DNA of 43,788 nucleotides, taken from contig CAZYOQ010000009.1 in NCBI GenBank assembly GCA_964649145.1, positions 1-43,788 on the forward strand. Reading direction: 5' to 3'. Below are positions 31,717 to 39,154 of this stretch, piece after piece. The position numbers were made by a program, and so were the translations under genes. The stretch is from MGBC163016 sp964649145. GTDB lineage: Bacteria > Actinomycetota > Coriobacteriia > Coriobacteriales > Eggerthellaceae. Every line of letters starts with the position of its first letter. Positions within the stretch are counted from its first letter, which is position 1. The notes under the pieces are model-generated. The model was not told the DNA's origin and made no database searches. It saw only the letters and a program-made list of their open reading frames with translations.

Positions 31717-33291
31717 TCATTTGGTAACGAATTCGGCAATCTTGTCTTCAACGGAAGCAATATTTGCGTCTATGACTTCGTTGAATCTAGATGGCATGCT
31801 ATCTAGCGACGCTAGCCCTTTCGGGATGTCATGCTTGTTTGTGGTCAAAGCGATTTTTTCGTTCAGTTCGCAACCTGTAAGACTTTCTATGTTTTGGGGA
31901 AGCGGATCTGAGGGCTTCAAGCCATTTATCGATCGATAGACATTCGCTCCGAATTTGGCCCAATGTGCCGTGCTTGCGACAAGAACCGGGTTTGTGCCTT
32001 TAAGTTCTTGTGCGGCGGCATAGGCAACCGCGGTGTGAGGGTCTATCAGATAGTCGAATTCTTCTAATACCTGCTTTATAGTGGCTAGGCATTTTTCGCT
32101 ATCTATAGAGCACGGTTTGAACTCATTGGCTAGTCGGGCTGCTGTTCTTTCGTCAAGAGTAAATGATTTGTTTGCTGAAAGGTCTGACATCCATTTCTTT
32201 ACGGCCGCAGAGTCGCGTCCCGAAAGCTCGAAAAGTTGCCGTTCGACATTCGAGGACACTAGGATGTCCATAGAAGGGGAAGGCGTGAGCACGAACTCAC
32301 GTGACGATATGTCGTAGGTGCCGGTTTCAATGAAGTCGGTAAGCACTCGGTTTTCGTTGCTGGCGCAAAAGAGGTTGTCGATAGGCGTGCCCATCTGTTT
32401 TGCATACCATGCAGCCAAAATGTTTCCGAAGTTTCCCGTTGGTACGCAGACATCGATTACCTCGCCTGCGTTAATGCGACCTTCGGCCACAAGTTCTGCA
32501 TAGCTGGAAATGTAGTAAACAATCTGGGGCATAAGCCTTCCCCAGTTGATCGAATTGGCGCTTGATAGCACAATGCCGTCTTCTTTTAGAAGGCGTTCAT
32601 TGAAAGCTGCATCTGAAAAAACCGCTTTGGCTGCGGTTTGGCAATCATCGAAGTTGCCTCGTACCGCCCAAACGCATACGTTGTCGCCGGTTGTTGTGAC
32701 CATTTGCTTTCTTTGAAGGTCGGAAACCCCGCCATCTGGGAACAGTACGCAAACATTTACACCGTCAATACCCTTGAAACCTTCAAGCGCCGCCTTGCCG
32801 GTGTCGCCTGAGGTTGCCACAAGTATGCAAAAATCGTGGTCTAGCTTGCCGTCTGCTTTCAACTTAGAGGCGCTTGCTTGAAAAAAGTTAGGAAGGCACT
32901 GTAGAGCCATGTCCTTGAAAGCGCTTGTCGGTCCATGCCAAAGCTCTAGCACATGGATGTCGTTTTCAAGGGTGGTTATTGGGGCTATTCTGACGTCATC
33001 GAAGTTTTCGGCATAAGACTTTTCCATGCAGTCGTCTATTGTTAAATCATCAAGATCGATGTTGAAGGCTTTGTAAATGTATGCTGCGCGATCTTTGTAA
33101 GGGGATTCAGCAAGTTTGCAGATATTTTCAAGAGAAAGATGTGGGATCTCTTCGGGCACATAAAGCCCGCCGCCAGATGCAAGGCCGTTTATCACTGCTT
33201 GTGAAAATCCTATTGGGGATGTCTCTGAGCCTCTAGTGTCAATATATCGATTCGCGCCTAAGTTACTGGCGCGGTCTAGCTTGCTTTCCAC
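31717..33291 (-). CDS. thrC: Threonine synthase
   Basis: PLP enzyme converting O-phosphohomoserine to threonine. The protein is 524 aa, the long form, starting at GTG 33291. The N-terminus has RYIDTRGSE. The PLP lysine is in LWHGPTSAFKDMALQ at about residue 126. Further family segments are VATSGDTGKAALEGF (phosphate loop), SINWGRLMPQIVYY and VPTGNFGNILAAWYAKQMG. It is monocistronic here, followed by hairpins and then the ModE-like gene. No T-box or leader peptide was recognised upstream. Confidence 0.95.
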   Translation of the reverse strand: MESKLDRASNLGANRYIDTRGSETSPIGFSQAVINGLASGGGLYVPEEIPHLSLENICKLAESPYKDRAAYIYKAFNIDLDDLTIDDCMEKSYAENFDDVRIAPITTLENDIHVLELWHGPTSAFKDMALQCLPNFFQASASKLKADGKLDHDFCILVATSGDTGKAALEGFKGIDGVNVCVLFPDGGVSDLQRKQMVTTTGDNVCVWAVRGNFDDCQTAAKAVFSDAAFNERLLKEDGIVLSSANSINWGRLMPQIVYYISSYAELVAEGRINAGEVIDVCVPTGNFGNILAAWYAKQMGTPIDNLFCASNENRVLTDFIETGTYDISSREFVLTPSPSMDILVSSNVERQLFELSGRDSAAVKKWMSDLSANKSFTLDERTAARLANEFKPCSIDSEKCLATIKQVLEEFDYLIDPHTAVAYAAAQELKGTNPVLVASTAHWAKFGANVYRSINGLKPSDPLPQNIESLTGCELNEKIALTTNKHDIPKGLASLDSMPSRFNEVIDANIASVEDKIAEFVTK

Positions 33292-33346
33292 GTTGAATCC
33301 AATCTCTTGTTTAGGCTTGTGGCTCTACAAGTATAAACAATCGTAG

Positions 33347-33427
33347 GCGTCATCAAGTGCTATCAACCTTTTAAGCGCTACCAATCGTCATTAAGCGTCA
33401 TTATTCGCTGTCAGTTGCCGCCAACTT
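33347..33427. repeat. Degenerate ~10-bp tandem repeats upstream of thrC
   Basis: A run of related units such as GCGTCATCAA, GTGCTATCAA, GCGCTACCAAT, CGTCATTAA and GCGTCATTATT lies end to end in the 312-bp region between the divergent thrC and feo operon. Period is about 10-11 bp. The rest of this region holds the feo promoter and operator. Confidence 0.5.
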
Positions 33428-33510
33428 TTTTCAATCGATTTCGGTGCTTTGAATAATGGCTTGCTTGGCAAATTACCCATCGTATATTGCGTTTTTTCTT
33501 GAAATTCATC

Positions 33511-33547
33511 TTGACAACCATGGTTAACTTAACTATAAAAGTTAACC
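33511..33547 (+). promoter_or_regulatory. feo operon promoter with overlapping palindromic operator
   Basis: TTGACA at 33511-33516 and TATAAA at 33534-33539 are spaced by 17 bp, a near-consensus housekeeping promoter. A 9-bp inverted repeat GGTTAACTT (33522-33530) and AAGTTAACC (33539-33547) with 8-bp spacing covers the spacer and the -10. A second short palindrome AACCATGGTT (33516-33525) overlaps the -35 side. A bound repressor would block RNA polymerase. The DtxR/MntR-family gene at the end of the operon is the likely binder. Confidence 0.8.
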
Positions 33548-33603
33548 AAAGGTAACAAGAAAGCCTAATTTTCGCGTCCCGAAAATTTGATGGAGGAAGA
33601 TGA

Positions 33604-33888
33604 ATGGAATCTGTTATGACCTTAAATGCGGTAAAGGCAGACACTGGAGCCAATGTGCATGTAAGCCGACAACAGATGCCGCTTACTTTCCTCAAAACAG
33701 GTGAATCGGCACATGTGCTCAAGGTGCGTGGCTCAGGTGACATGCACCATCATCTCGAGAATTTGGGATTTGTGCAGGGTGCAGAACTCCGCGTTGTTTC
33801 CGAGCAGGCAGGAAACGTCATCATCGAAATCAAGGGAGCCCAAATAGCACTAGATAAATCGGCAGCAAGCAAGGTAATCACCTGCTAG
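33604..33888 (+). CDS. feoA: Ferrous iron transport protein A (first copy)
   Basis: A 94-aa SH3-like FeoA domain protein that supports FeoB. The N-terminal 20 residues are an extension. The domain reads MPLTFLKTGESAHVLKVRG, then HLENLGFVQGAELRVVSEQAGNVIIEIKGAQIALD, cut here at GFVQGAELRVV and NVIIEIKGAQIALD, the usual glycine-turn pattern. ATG 33604 follows GGAGGAAGATG. It is first in the operon and divergent from thrC. Confidence 0.9.
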   Translation: MESVMTLNAVKADTGANVHVSRQQMPLTFLKTGESAHVLKVRGSGDMHHHLENLGFVQGAELRVVSEQAGNVIIEIKGAQIALDKSAASKVITC

Positions 33889-33901
33889 AAGGCCTTATTT
33901 A

Positions 33902-33925
33902 TTTGCCTCATGCACATGAGGCAAA
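33902..33925. other. Hairpin between the two feoA genes
   Basis: A perfect inverted repeat TTTGCCTCATG / CATGAGGCAAA with a 2-nt centre lies 13 nt after the first feoA stop. There is no U-tract on the plus strand. It may modulate read-through or stabilise the upstream mRNA. Confidence 0.6.
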
Positions 33926-33996
33926 ACACCATATATATCGCTGTTGTAGGTAATGGCTATATATAGACATGACGCTGTATTGAAAAGGAAGGGAAA

Positions 33997-34230
33997 ATGG
34001 AGGAAGCCACAAAAACTCTTCGCGATGTTCCTGTAGGTGGAACTGTGCAAGTCGTGAAGCTTACGGGCGACGGCGCAATCAAGCGCAGAATTATGGATAT
34101 GGGTCTCACGAAGGGGACGTCGGTAAGCGTTACCAAAGTAGCACCGTTGGGTGACCCTATCGAGGTAACGGTTCGCGGATTTGAGCTCTCTTTGCGCAAA
34201 GATGAGGCTCAAAACGTTCTAGTAAGTTAA
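33997..34230 (+). CDS. feoA: Ferrous iron transport protein A (second copy)
   Basis: A 77-aa FeoA domain protein: TLRDVPVGGTVQVVKLTG, AIKRRIMDMGLTKGTSVSV, and PLGDPIEVTVRGFELSLRKDEA, a complete and typical FeoA fold. The ATG follows AAAGGAAGGG. It differs clearly from the first copy, so the two are old paralogues rather than a recent duplication. Confidence 0.93.
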   Translation: MEEATKTLRDVPVGGTVQVVKLTGDGAIKRRIMDMGLTKGTSVSVTKVAPLGDPIEVTVRGFELSLRKDEAQNVLVS

Positions 34231-34245
34231 ATTTTTTTGATCTTG

Positions 34246-34263
34246 AGTTACCCTAGGGTAACT
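34246..34263. promoter_or_regulatory. Palindromic candidate operator upstream of feoB
   Basis: A perfect 18-bp palindrome, AGTTACCCT followed by AGGGTAACT, lies 20 bp before feoB. Its GTTACCC half resembles the GTTAACC half-site of the operon promoter, so the same metal-dependent repressor may bind both. It could instead form a hairpin ahead of the feoB ribosome site. Confidence 0.6.
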
Positions 34264-34283
34264 TCAGGGGAGAGGAACTGCCG

Positions 34284-36905
34284 ATGTCAATCAACATAGC
34301 TCTTGCCGGAAATCCAAATTGCGGCAAGACCACCCTTTTCAACGACCTGACAGGAGCCAGCCAATATGTTGGCAACTGGCCTGGAGTTACGGTCGAAAAG
34401 AAAACGGGCAAGTGCAAGCACAACAAAGATATAACCATCACCGACCTGCCTGGCATTTACTCGCTGTCTCCCTATACTCCAGAAGAGATAGTGAGCCGCG
34501 ATTATCTAATGAGCTCAGAGCCTGACGTGGTCGTCAACATCATTGATGCAACTAACTTAGAGCGCAACCTTTATTTGACCACCCAGATCATCAATCTTGG
34601 CCTTCCAACGGTTATCGCGCTAAACATGATGGATATCATCGAGAAGAACGGTGACAAGATCGATGTTGACGCTTTGGCCAAAGACCTTGGATGCCCTATC
34701 GTGCAAATCTCGGCTCTTCGTAGCAAAGGTGTTGACGAGGTCGTTAAAGAGGCTCAAAGGGTTGCCAGTGAGACAATCCGTCCAGGATGTCTCCTGCAAT
34801 TCGAGAAGCCCGTTGAAGAGGCCATTTCTCAGATCACCGATATCATTGATGGTAAAGTTCCGCAATACCAACTAAGGTGGTATGCGATTAAGCTTCTCGA
34901 AGGCGAGCAGCTAACTATCGACTCAATCAATCTGCCTGCTTCATCGCTCTCGAAAATCAGCGCGATTAGAGAGACTCTTGAGAAAGCAGAAGATGATGAC
35001 GCTGAATCGATCATCACAAACGAGCGCTACGATGTGATCTCACGTGTATGCGAATCCACGGTCGAGCGCGCCCCAGCAACCTTGACCACCACGCAAAAGA
35101 TTGACCGCGTGATAACCAACAGGGTTGCGGGTATCCCGATCTTCATAGTCATCATGTTCTGTGTATATTATCTTGCCGTAAGTGTTGGTGGCGGCATTGT
35201 TACCGACTGGGCCAATGACGGTATCTCTGGCGATGGCTGGCTCTACACTGGTGGTGCTCAATATGACGCTACTGTCGAGGAATGGGAAGGCGCCCAGGAA
35301 ACCATTGAGGCGTATATTACAGGTGCTGCAGCATCCGACGAAGAGGCCGAGGCGGTTCTTGAAGCCATGGCGGTTGAGGAGCCCGAAGAGCCTGAGGCGA
35401 GTGGAGACGCTGCTGCAGATGCCGAGGCGGCCGAGGAATATCAAGGCGCTTTGCTGGAATATAACGAAGCGCAAGAAACCATCGCTGCGTTTGATGATGC
35501 GGCTCAGGCTGACAATACAATCGTTGCTATGGAGTCTGAAGACGAAGATGGCCAATTACTTACCGAGGACATCGATTACGCAACATATGCCGAGGCTCTT
35601 GAACTTGAGGAGCCTGACCCGACAGATGGAAGTTTCGGGCTTTGGATTCCAGGCCTTACTCCTGTAGTTAGTGATGCTCTTGAATCTGTTGATGCTGCAC
35701 CGTGGATAACAAGCCTTGTTGTTGATGGCATCATTGCTGGTGTGGGCGCGGTTATCGGCTTCATTCCACAAATGATCATCTTGTTCTTGCTGCTTGGCTT
35801 CTTGGAAGGCTGCGGATACATGGCGCGCGTTGCGTTCATCATGGATCGTATCTTCCGTAGGTTTGGGCTTTCCGGCAAGAGCTTCATCCCAATGCTTATT
35901 GCAAGTGGATGCGGCGTGCCTGCGGTTATGGCTACTAAGACCATCGAGAACGAGAAAGACCGTCGCATGACCATCATGACGACAACGATGATTCCGTGCG
36001 GCGCGAAGCTGCCAATTATCGCTCTTGTGTTTGGTGCATTGGCAGGGTCTGACTACGAAGCCACATGGTGGGTTGCGCCTCTGTTCTACTTCCTGGGTCT
36101 TGCCGCTATTATCATCAGCTGCATTATTCTGAAGAAGTTCAAGCCATTTGCTGGTGAGGTTGCACCGTTTATCATGGAGCTCCCACAATACCATCTTCCT
36201 ACAGTCAAATCGGTTCTGCTTTCCATGTGGGAGCGCATCAAGAGCTACATTGTCAAAGCTGGTACTATTATCTTCCTGTCCACGATCGTTATCTGGTTCC
36301 TCATGAACTTCGGTGTCTACGAAGGGTCGTTTGGCCTACTTGATGCCGAAATGGATGGATACTTGGACTACAGCCTTATGGCTGGCCTTGGCTCCCTTCT
36401 CTCTTGGATATTTATGCCGCTTGGCTTTGGCAATTGGGAATCTGCCGTCACTTCGATCACCGGTCTTGTTGCTAAGGAAAACGTGGTTGCTACGGTTGGC
36501 ATTCTCACCAGCCTTGGAGAATTGGGAGAAACCGATCCATCACTTTGGGAAGGCTTCGCCGCAATGCTCGGAGGCGGTTCTGCTGCAATCATGGCATTCT
36601 GCGCATTCAACTTGCTTTGCGCACCATGCTTTGCTGCAATCGGAACAATCAGAAGGCAGATGTCTTCCGCGAAATGGACTTGGGCAGCCATTGGCTACAT
36701 GTGCATCTTCGCATGGTGTGTTGGCCTGATGATTTACCAACTTGGCGGACTTGCAGTTGGTGAGGTAACGTTTAACTTCTGGACAATTATCGCAGTCGCC
36801 ATTCTAGTGTTCATGCTGTTCCTGCTGTTCAGACCTATGCCTCACTATGGGAACAAGGAAAAGGATGCAGTTGCGACTTCAAATAACGAGGCTGCTGCCG
36901 CATAA
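34284..36905 (+). CDS. feoB: Ferrous iron transporter FeoB with a long acidic insertion
   Basis: GTPase-linked membrane transporter for Fe2+. The protein is 873 aa, longer than most FeoB. The N-terminal G domain has GNPNCGKTT (residues 9-17), TDLPGIYSLSPYTPEE, and NMMD. After the first membrane helix (about 283-302) comes an insertion at about residues 310-455 very rich in Glu, Asp and Ala, which replaces the usual short loop and should face the outside. The Gate motifs follow: ASGCGVPAVMATKTIENEKDRRM cut as SGCGVPAVMATKT and ENEKDRRM, and IPCGAKLPIIALVFGALAG, with the conserved Cys. A C-terminal set of helices ends in a short polar tail. ATG follows GGGGAGAGG. Confidence 0.95.
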   Translation: MSINIALAGNPNCGKTTLFNDLTGASQYVGNWPGVTVEKKTGKCKHNKDITITDLPGIYSLSPYTPEEIVSRDYLMSSEPDVVVNIIDATNLERNLYLTTQIINLGLPTVIALNMMDIIEKNGDKIDVDALAKDLGCPIVQISALRSKGVDEVVKEAQRVASETIRPGCLLQFEKPVEEAISQITDIIDGKVPQYQLRWYAIKLLEGEQLTIDSINLPASSLSKISAIRETLEKAEDDDAESIITNERYDVISRVCESTVERAPATLTTTQKIDRVITNRVAGIPIFIVIMFCVYYLAVSVGGGIVTDWANDGISGDGWLYTGGAQYDATVEEWEGAQETIEAYITGAAASDEEAEAVLEAMAVEEPEEPEASGDAAADAEAAEEYQGALLEYNEAQETIAAFDDAAQADNTIVAMESEDEDGQLLTEDIDYATYAEALELEEPDPTDGSFGLWIPGLTPVVSDALESVDAAPWITSLVVDGIIAGVGAVIGFIPQMIILFLLLGFLEGCGYMARVAFIMDRIFRRFGLSGKSFIPMLIASGCGVPAVMATKTIENEKDRRMTIMTTTMIPCGAKLPIIALVFGALAGSDYEATWWVAPLFYFLGLAAIIISCIILKKFKPFAGEVAPFIMELPQYHLPTVKSVLLSMWERIKSYIVKAGTIIFLSTIVIWFLMNFGVYEGSFGLLDAEMDGYLDYSLMAGLGSLLSWIFMPLGFGNWESAVTSITGLVAKENVVATVGILTSLGELGETDPSLWEGFAAMLGGGSAAIMAFCAFNLLCAPCFAAIGTIRRQMSSAKWTWAAIGYMCIFAWCVGLMIYQLGGLAVGEVTFNFWTIIAVAILVFMLFLLFRPMPHYGNKEKDAVATSNNEAAAA

Positions 36906-36960
36906 ATTAGCTTAACCGACAGGTGAAGGCTATAAGGCCAAAACCTGATTTACTAAAGTT

Positions 36961-37019
36961 GGAAGTGCTGCTCGAACCAAGGTTTCTCCCCTCTCTCCCT
37001 TGGTCGAGCAGCGGCTTCC
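36961..37019. other. Long hairpin between feoB and the Cys-rich membrane protein gene
   Basis: GGAAG, GCTGCTCG and ACCAAGG on the left pair with CCTTGGT, CGAGCAGC and CTTCC on the right with only single-base bulges, giving about 21 bp around a pyrimidine-rich loop. No U-tract follows. It may partially terminate transcription so that the last two genes are expressed less. Confidence 0.65.
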
Positions 37020-37046
37020 ACGAATTTGTTTTATGCAGAGGAGACA

Positions 37047-37292
37047 ATGCTTCAGGATCTGACAATAACCCCATCGACTGTGGTGATTCTTGCCATCGTG
37101 ATTGTTTTGGTTATTTGGGCTGTTCGGCGTTTGGTGAAAAAAGGCCTATGTGATTGTCATGATGGCTGTGATGGGTGTTCAGACAAAAAAAGCAAAGGCG
37201 GAAGTGCTTGCCCCCATTGTGGCGCAGCCGAGACCATGGTTTCCAACATGGAGAACTCTCTCAAAAAATCTGATATGAATAAAAATAAATAG
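37047..37292 (+). CDS. FeoB-associated Cys-rich membrane protein
   Basis: An 81-aa protein from ATG 37047, chosen for AGAGGAGA ahead. One membrane helix at about residues 11-29 (VVILAIVIVLVIWAV) is followed by a cytoplasmic Cys-rich segment CDCHDGCDGCSD and a CPHCG motif, then a charged tail. This is the arrangement of FeoB-associated Cys-rich proteins found beside feoB in Gram-positive bacteria, thought to hand over or hold ferrous iron. Confidence 0.85.
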   Translation: MLQDLTITPSTVVILAIVIVLVIWAVRRLVKKGLCDCHDGCDGCSDKKSKGGSACPHCGAAETMVSNMENSLKKSDMNKNK

Positions 37293-37312
37293 CAAGGTGC
37301 TATCATAAATTC

Positions 37313-37711
37313 ATGCAGTCTTTGTCGATGACACATGAAGATTACCTAGAAGCCATACTTATGCTGGCTGGTCCTTCTCACACGCCTGTAAGAGCTGTTG
37401 ACGTGGCCGACAAAATGAATGTATCAAAAACCTCTGTAAATAAAGCCGTCGGCGTTCTTAAGGGAAAAGGCTTTGTAGAGCAGCAGAAATACGGCGATAT
37501 AACCTTGACTGAAGATGGCGTTTGCTATGCCTCGAAGGTTTTGAATCGCCATTACGCTCTTACCAAGTTTCTTAATAAAGCACTAGGGATTGATTCTAAA
37601 GTCGCTGAAAAAGAAGCCTGTCTAATGGAACATGCTATCAGCGATGATTCTTTTGAGAAATGGCTTGCCTTTATAGATACGCTCAATCTTGATTCTAGCG
37701 CGAAAGATTAG
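37313..37711 (+). CDS. DtxR/MntR family metal-dependent transcriptional regulator
   Basis: A 132-aa repressor with an N-terminal winged helix (MTHEDYLEAILML, VRAVDVADKMNVSKTSVNKAVGVL) and a helical dimerisation domain (RHYALTKFLNKALGI, EKEACLMEHAISDDSFEKW). There is no C-terminal SH3 domain, as in MntR. Metal ligands look mixed: Asp at the N-terminal position and the His of RHYAL as in MntR, but the Cys-x2-Glu-His of EACLMEHA as in DtxR/IdeR. The start is ATG 37313 with a weak site; ATG 37328 is an alternative. As the last gene of the feo operon it likely represses the operon through the palindromes at 33522-33547 and 34246-34263 (inference). Confidence 0.88.
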   Translation: MQSLSMTHEDYLEAILMLAGPSHTPVRAVDVADKMNVSKTSVNKAVGVLKGKGFVEQQKYGDITLTEDGVCYASKVLNRHYALTKFLNKALGIDSKVAEKEACLMEHAISDDSFEKWLAFIDTLNLDSSAKD

Positions 37712-38041
37712 CGCACTTTTAGTATAAGTTCTTCCATTTGGCTTTGGCGCTCGGCGCAATTTGCGGCTGTTCGTCGGCACTAGGGCACGAGGAGGTTCGT
37801 CGGCGAATGGGGCGTTCAGTTACTTTTGCGGTGCACGGGGCGTCAGCTATTTTTTGAAGGCGCGCGAGTTGTGCACTTACTTTTGATGGCGCTTACCAAT
37901 CGTTTTGTAACGAATTTAGAGAAATTCGAATAATTCCAAAGAATCCTTCTTGTAGGGGTGATACCCTGTTAAGTGCTCTAAACCACTTATTAAACGAAGT
38001 ATAAACCGACCAGAAACGTAGCACTAGGAGCATCTATCTCA
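37712..38041. other. 330-bp intergenic region ahead of the divIC-like gene
   Basis: No gene is seen. It holds the degenerate repeats at 37769-37892, an 18-bp hairpin CGAATTT-AGAG-AAATTCG (37911-37928), and a TATAAA at 38000-38005 about 37 bp ahead of the next gene that could be its -10 box, without a clear -35. Confidence 0.55.
37769..37892. repeat. Degenerate ~26-bp direct repeats
   Basis: GTTCGTCGGC occurs at 37769-37778 and 37795-37804. Related units beginning GTTCAG, GTCAG and GTTGTG follow at 37814, 37842 and 37868, each containing an ACTTTTG- or TTTTTTG-like stretch and a GGxGC end. Spacing is irregular (26, 19, 28, 26). Confidence 0.45.
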
Positions 38042-39154
38042 ATGCCTAGGAATTCAAATCTGAATTCAACGCCCGTGACGCGCTCGCTTCAAGGCGCTCG
38101 CGCGAGGGTAAATGCACCATCTCGGTCGGCAAACTTAAGGCAAAGGCCCGCTGAATCTCTTTCGAAAACTGCCTCCACTCGTGAAAAGCCTGTTCGTACT
38201 TCTAAACGTTCTGCACGCATCGTTTCTTTCGTAGACGCTAAGTCCAAGGCACTTAGGCCAAGTTTAAATGCATCTTCAGCACCCACACATGCTAGGAGTG
38301 CACAACACTTCGCGCCTAGTCAGCCTGCAAGGGGAAGGCACGCATCGGGTGAGCTGCAAAAACCTACAGGCGAGAGGAATGCTGCGCGCATACAAGCACA
38401 GGGAAGGCTTTCGTCTCGAGCTAAAGCGGCACTAATGGATGACCTCATCCACGAAAAGGAAGAGCCAAAGCCCTCCAAAAGCCGCCTTTCAAGCCTTGTT
38501 GAGAACAAGAAATCAAAGGCAGCCGAAAATAGGCGCAAGAGGTCCAAGGCAAAGGCCGACAAGAAGTTCGACAAAACATATGGTGGTTCTGTAGCTGTAA
38601 AAGAGCAGCAGCAAACAGCACCTCGTGCGGCTTTGTATTCAACCAAGATGGGAAGCTCGCACAAGAAATCTTCTAAGATGCAAACGAAAGATGTGCGTGA
38701 TATTGCTTCCCAGTCTGCCGGAATCATTGGCGATAAGGTTTCAAAGCTTTCGTTTCCAAAACTTCCTAAGGCTCTCACGCGATTTGCGGCAATTGCTGTT
38801 GTGTGCGCAATCTTTTGTGTTGGATTATATGTGCCGGCGCAGCAGTATTATGTGCAAATGCGTGAGACCGACCGCCTTGAAGCGGAATATATTGAGGTTG
38901 CCGAACGTACTAATAATCTCGCTGACAGTATAGATGCGCTTCAAACCGATGAAGGCGTCGAGGATAAGGCACATTCAGAGCTCGGATACGTAAAAAGTGG
39001 CGAGGAGAGCGCAACGGTCAAGGGTATAGCGCAGGCCAACCTAAGCGATCTTCCAACGTCTAATGTTGCACCTGGAAGCATACCTGCTCCTGATACTTGG
39101 TATTCAGGTGCATTGGATGCGTTTTTTGGGTACGAGGGCTCAAGTTCCCAATGA
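38042..39154 (+). CDS. Septum formation initiator (FtsB/DivIC-like) with long basic N-terminus
   Basis: A 370-aa bitopic cell-division protein. Residues 1 to about 240 are a disordered, Ser/Ala/Lys/Arg-rich cytoplasmic region with no domain recognised. A membrane helix follows at about 245-265 (FAAIAVVCAIFCVGLYVP), then a coiled coil (YYVQMRETDRLEAEYIEV and AERTNNLADSIDAL) and the family's EDKAHSELGYVKSGE segment, and a Pro/Ser-rich tail. The typical protein is about 100-200 aa, so the tail is a large extension. It overlaps the next gene by ATGA. Its role is to link early and late divisome proteins. Confidence 0.82.
   Translation: MPRNSNLNSTPVTRSLQGARARVNAPSRSANLRQRPAESLSKTASTREKPVRTSKRSARIVSFVDAKSKALRPSLNASSAPTHARSAQHFAPSQPARGRHASGELQKPTGERNAARIQAQGRLSSRAKAALMDDLIHEKEEPKPSKSRLSSLVENKKSKAAENRRKRSKAKADKKFDKTYGGSVAVKEQQQTAPRAALYSTKMGSSHKKSSKMQTKDVRDIASQSAGIIGDKVSKLSFPKLPKALTRFAAIAVVCAIFCVGLYVPAQQYYVQMRETDRLEAEYIEVAERTNNLADSIDALQTDEGVEDKAHSELGYVKSGEESATVKGIAQANLSDLPTSNVAPGSIPAPDTWYSGALDAFFGYEGSSSQ

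Noticed and set aside
33292..33510. T-box or threonine attenuator upstream of thrC
   Set aside because: No specifier hairpin, T-box sequence or leader peptide with Thr codons was recognised.
35556..36194. 212-codon minus-strand open frame in feoB
   Set aside because: It is antisense to conserved FeoB membrane segments and rich in His and Cys by frame effect; no ribosome site is seen.
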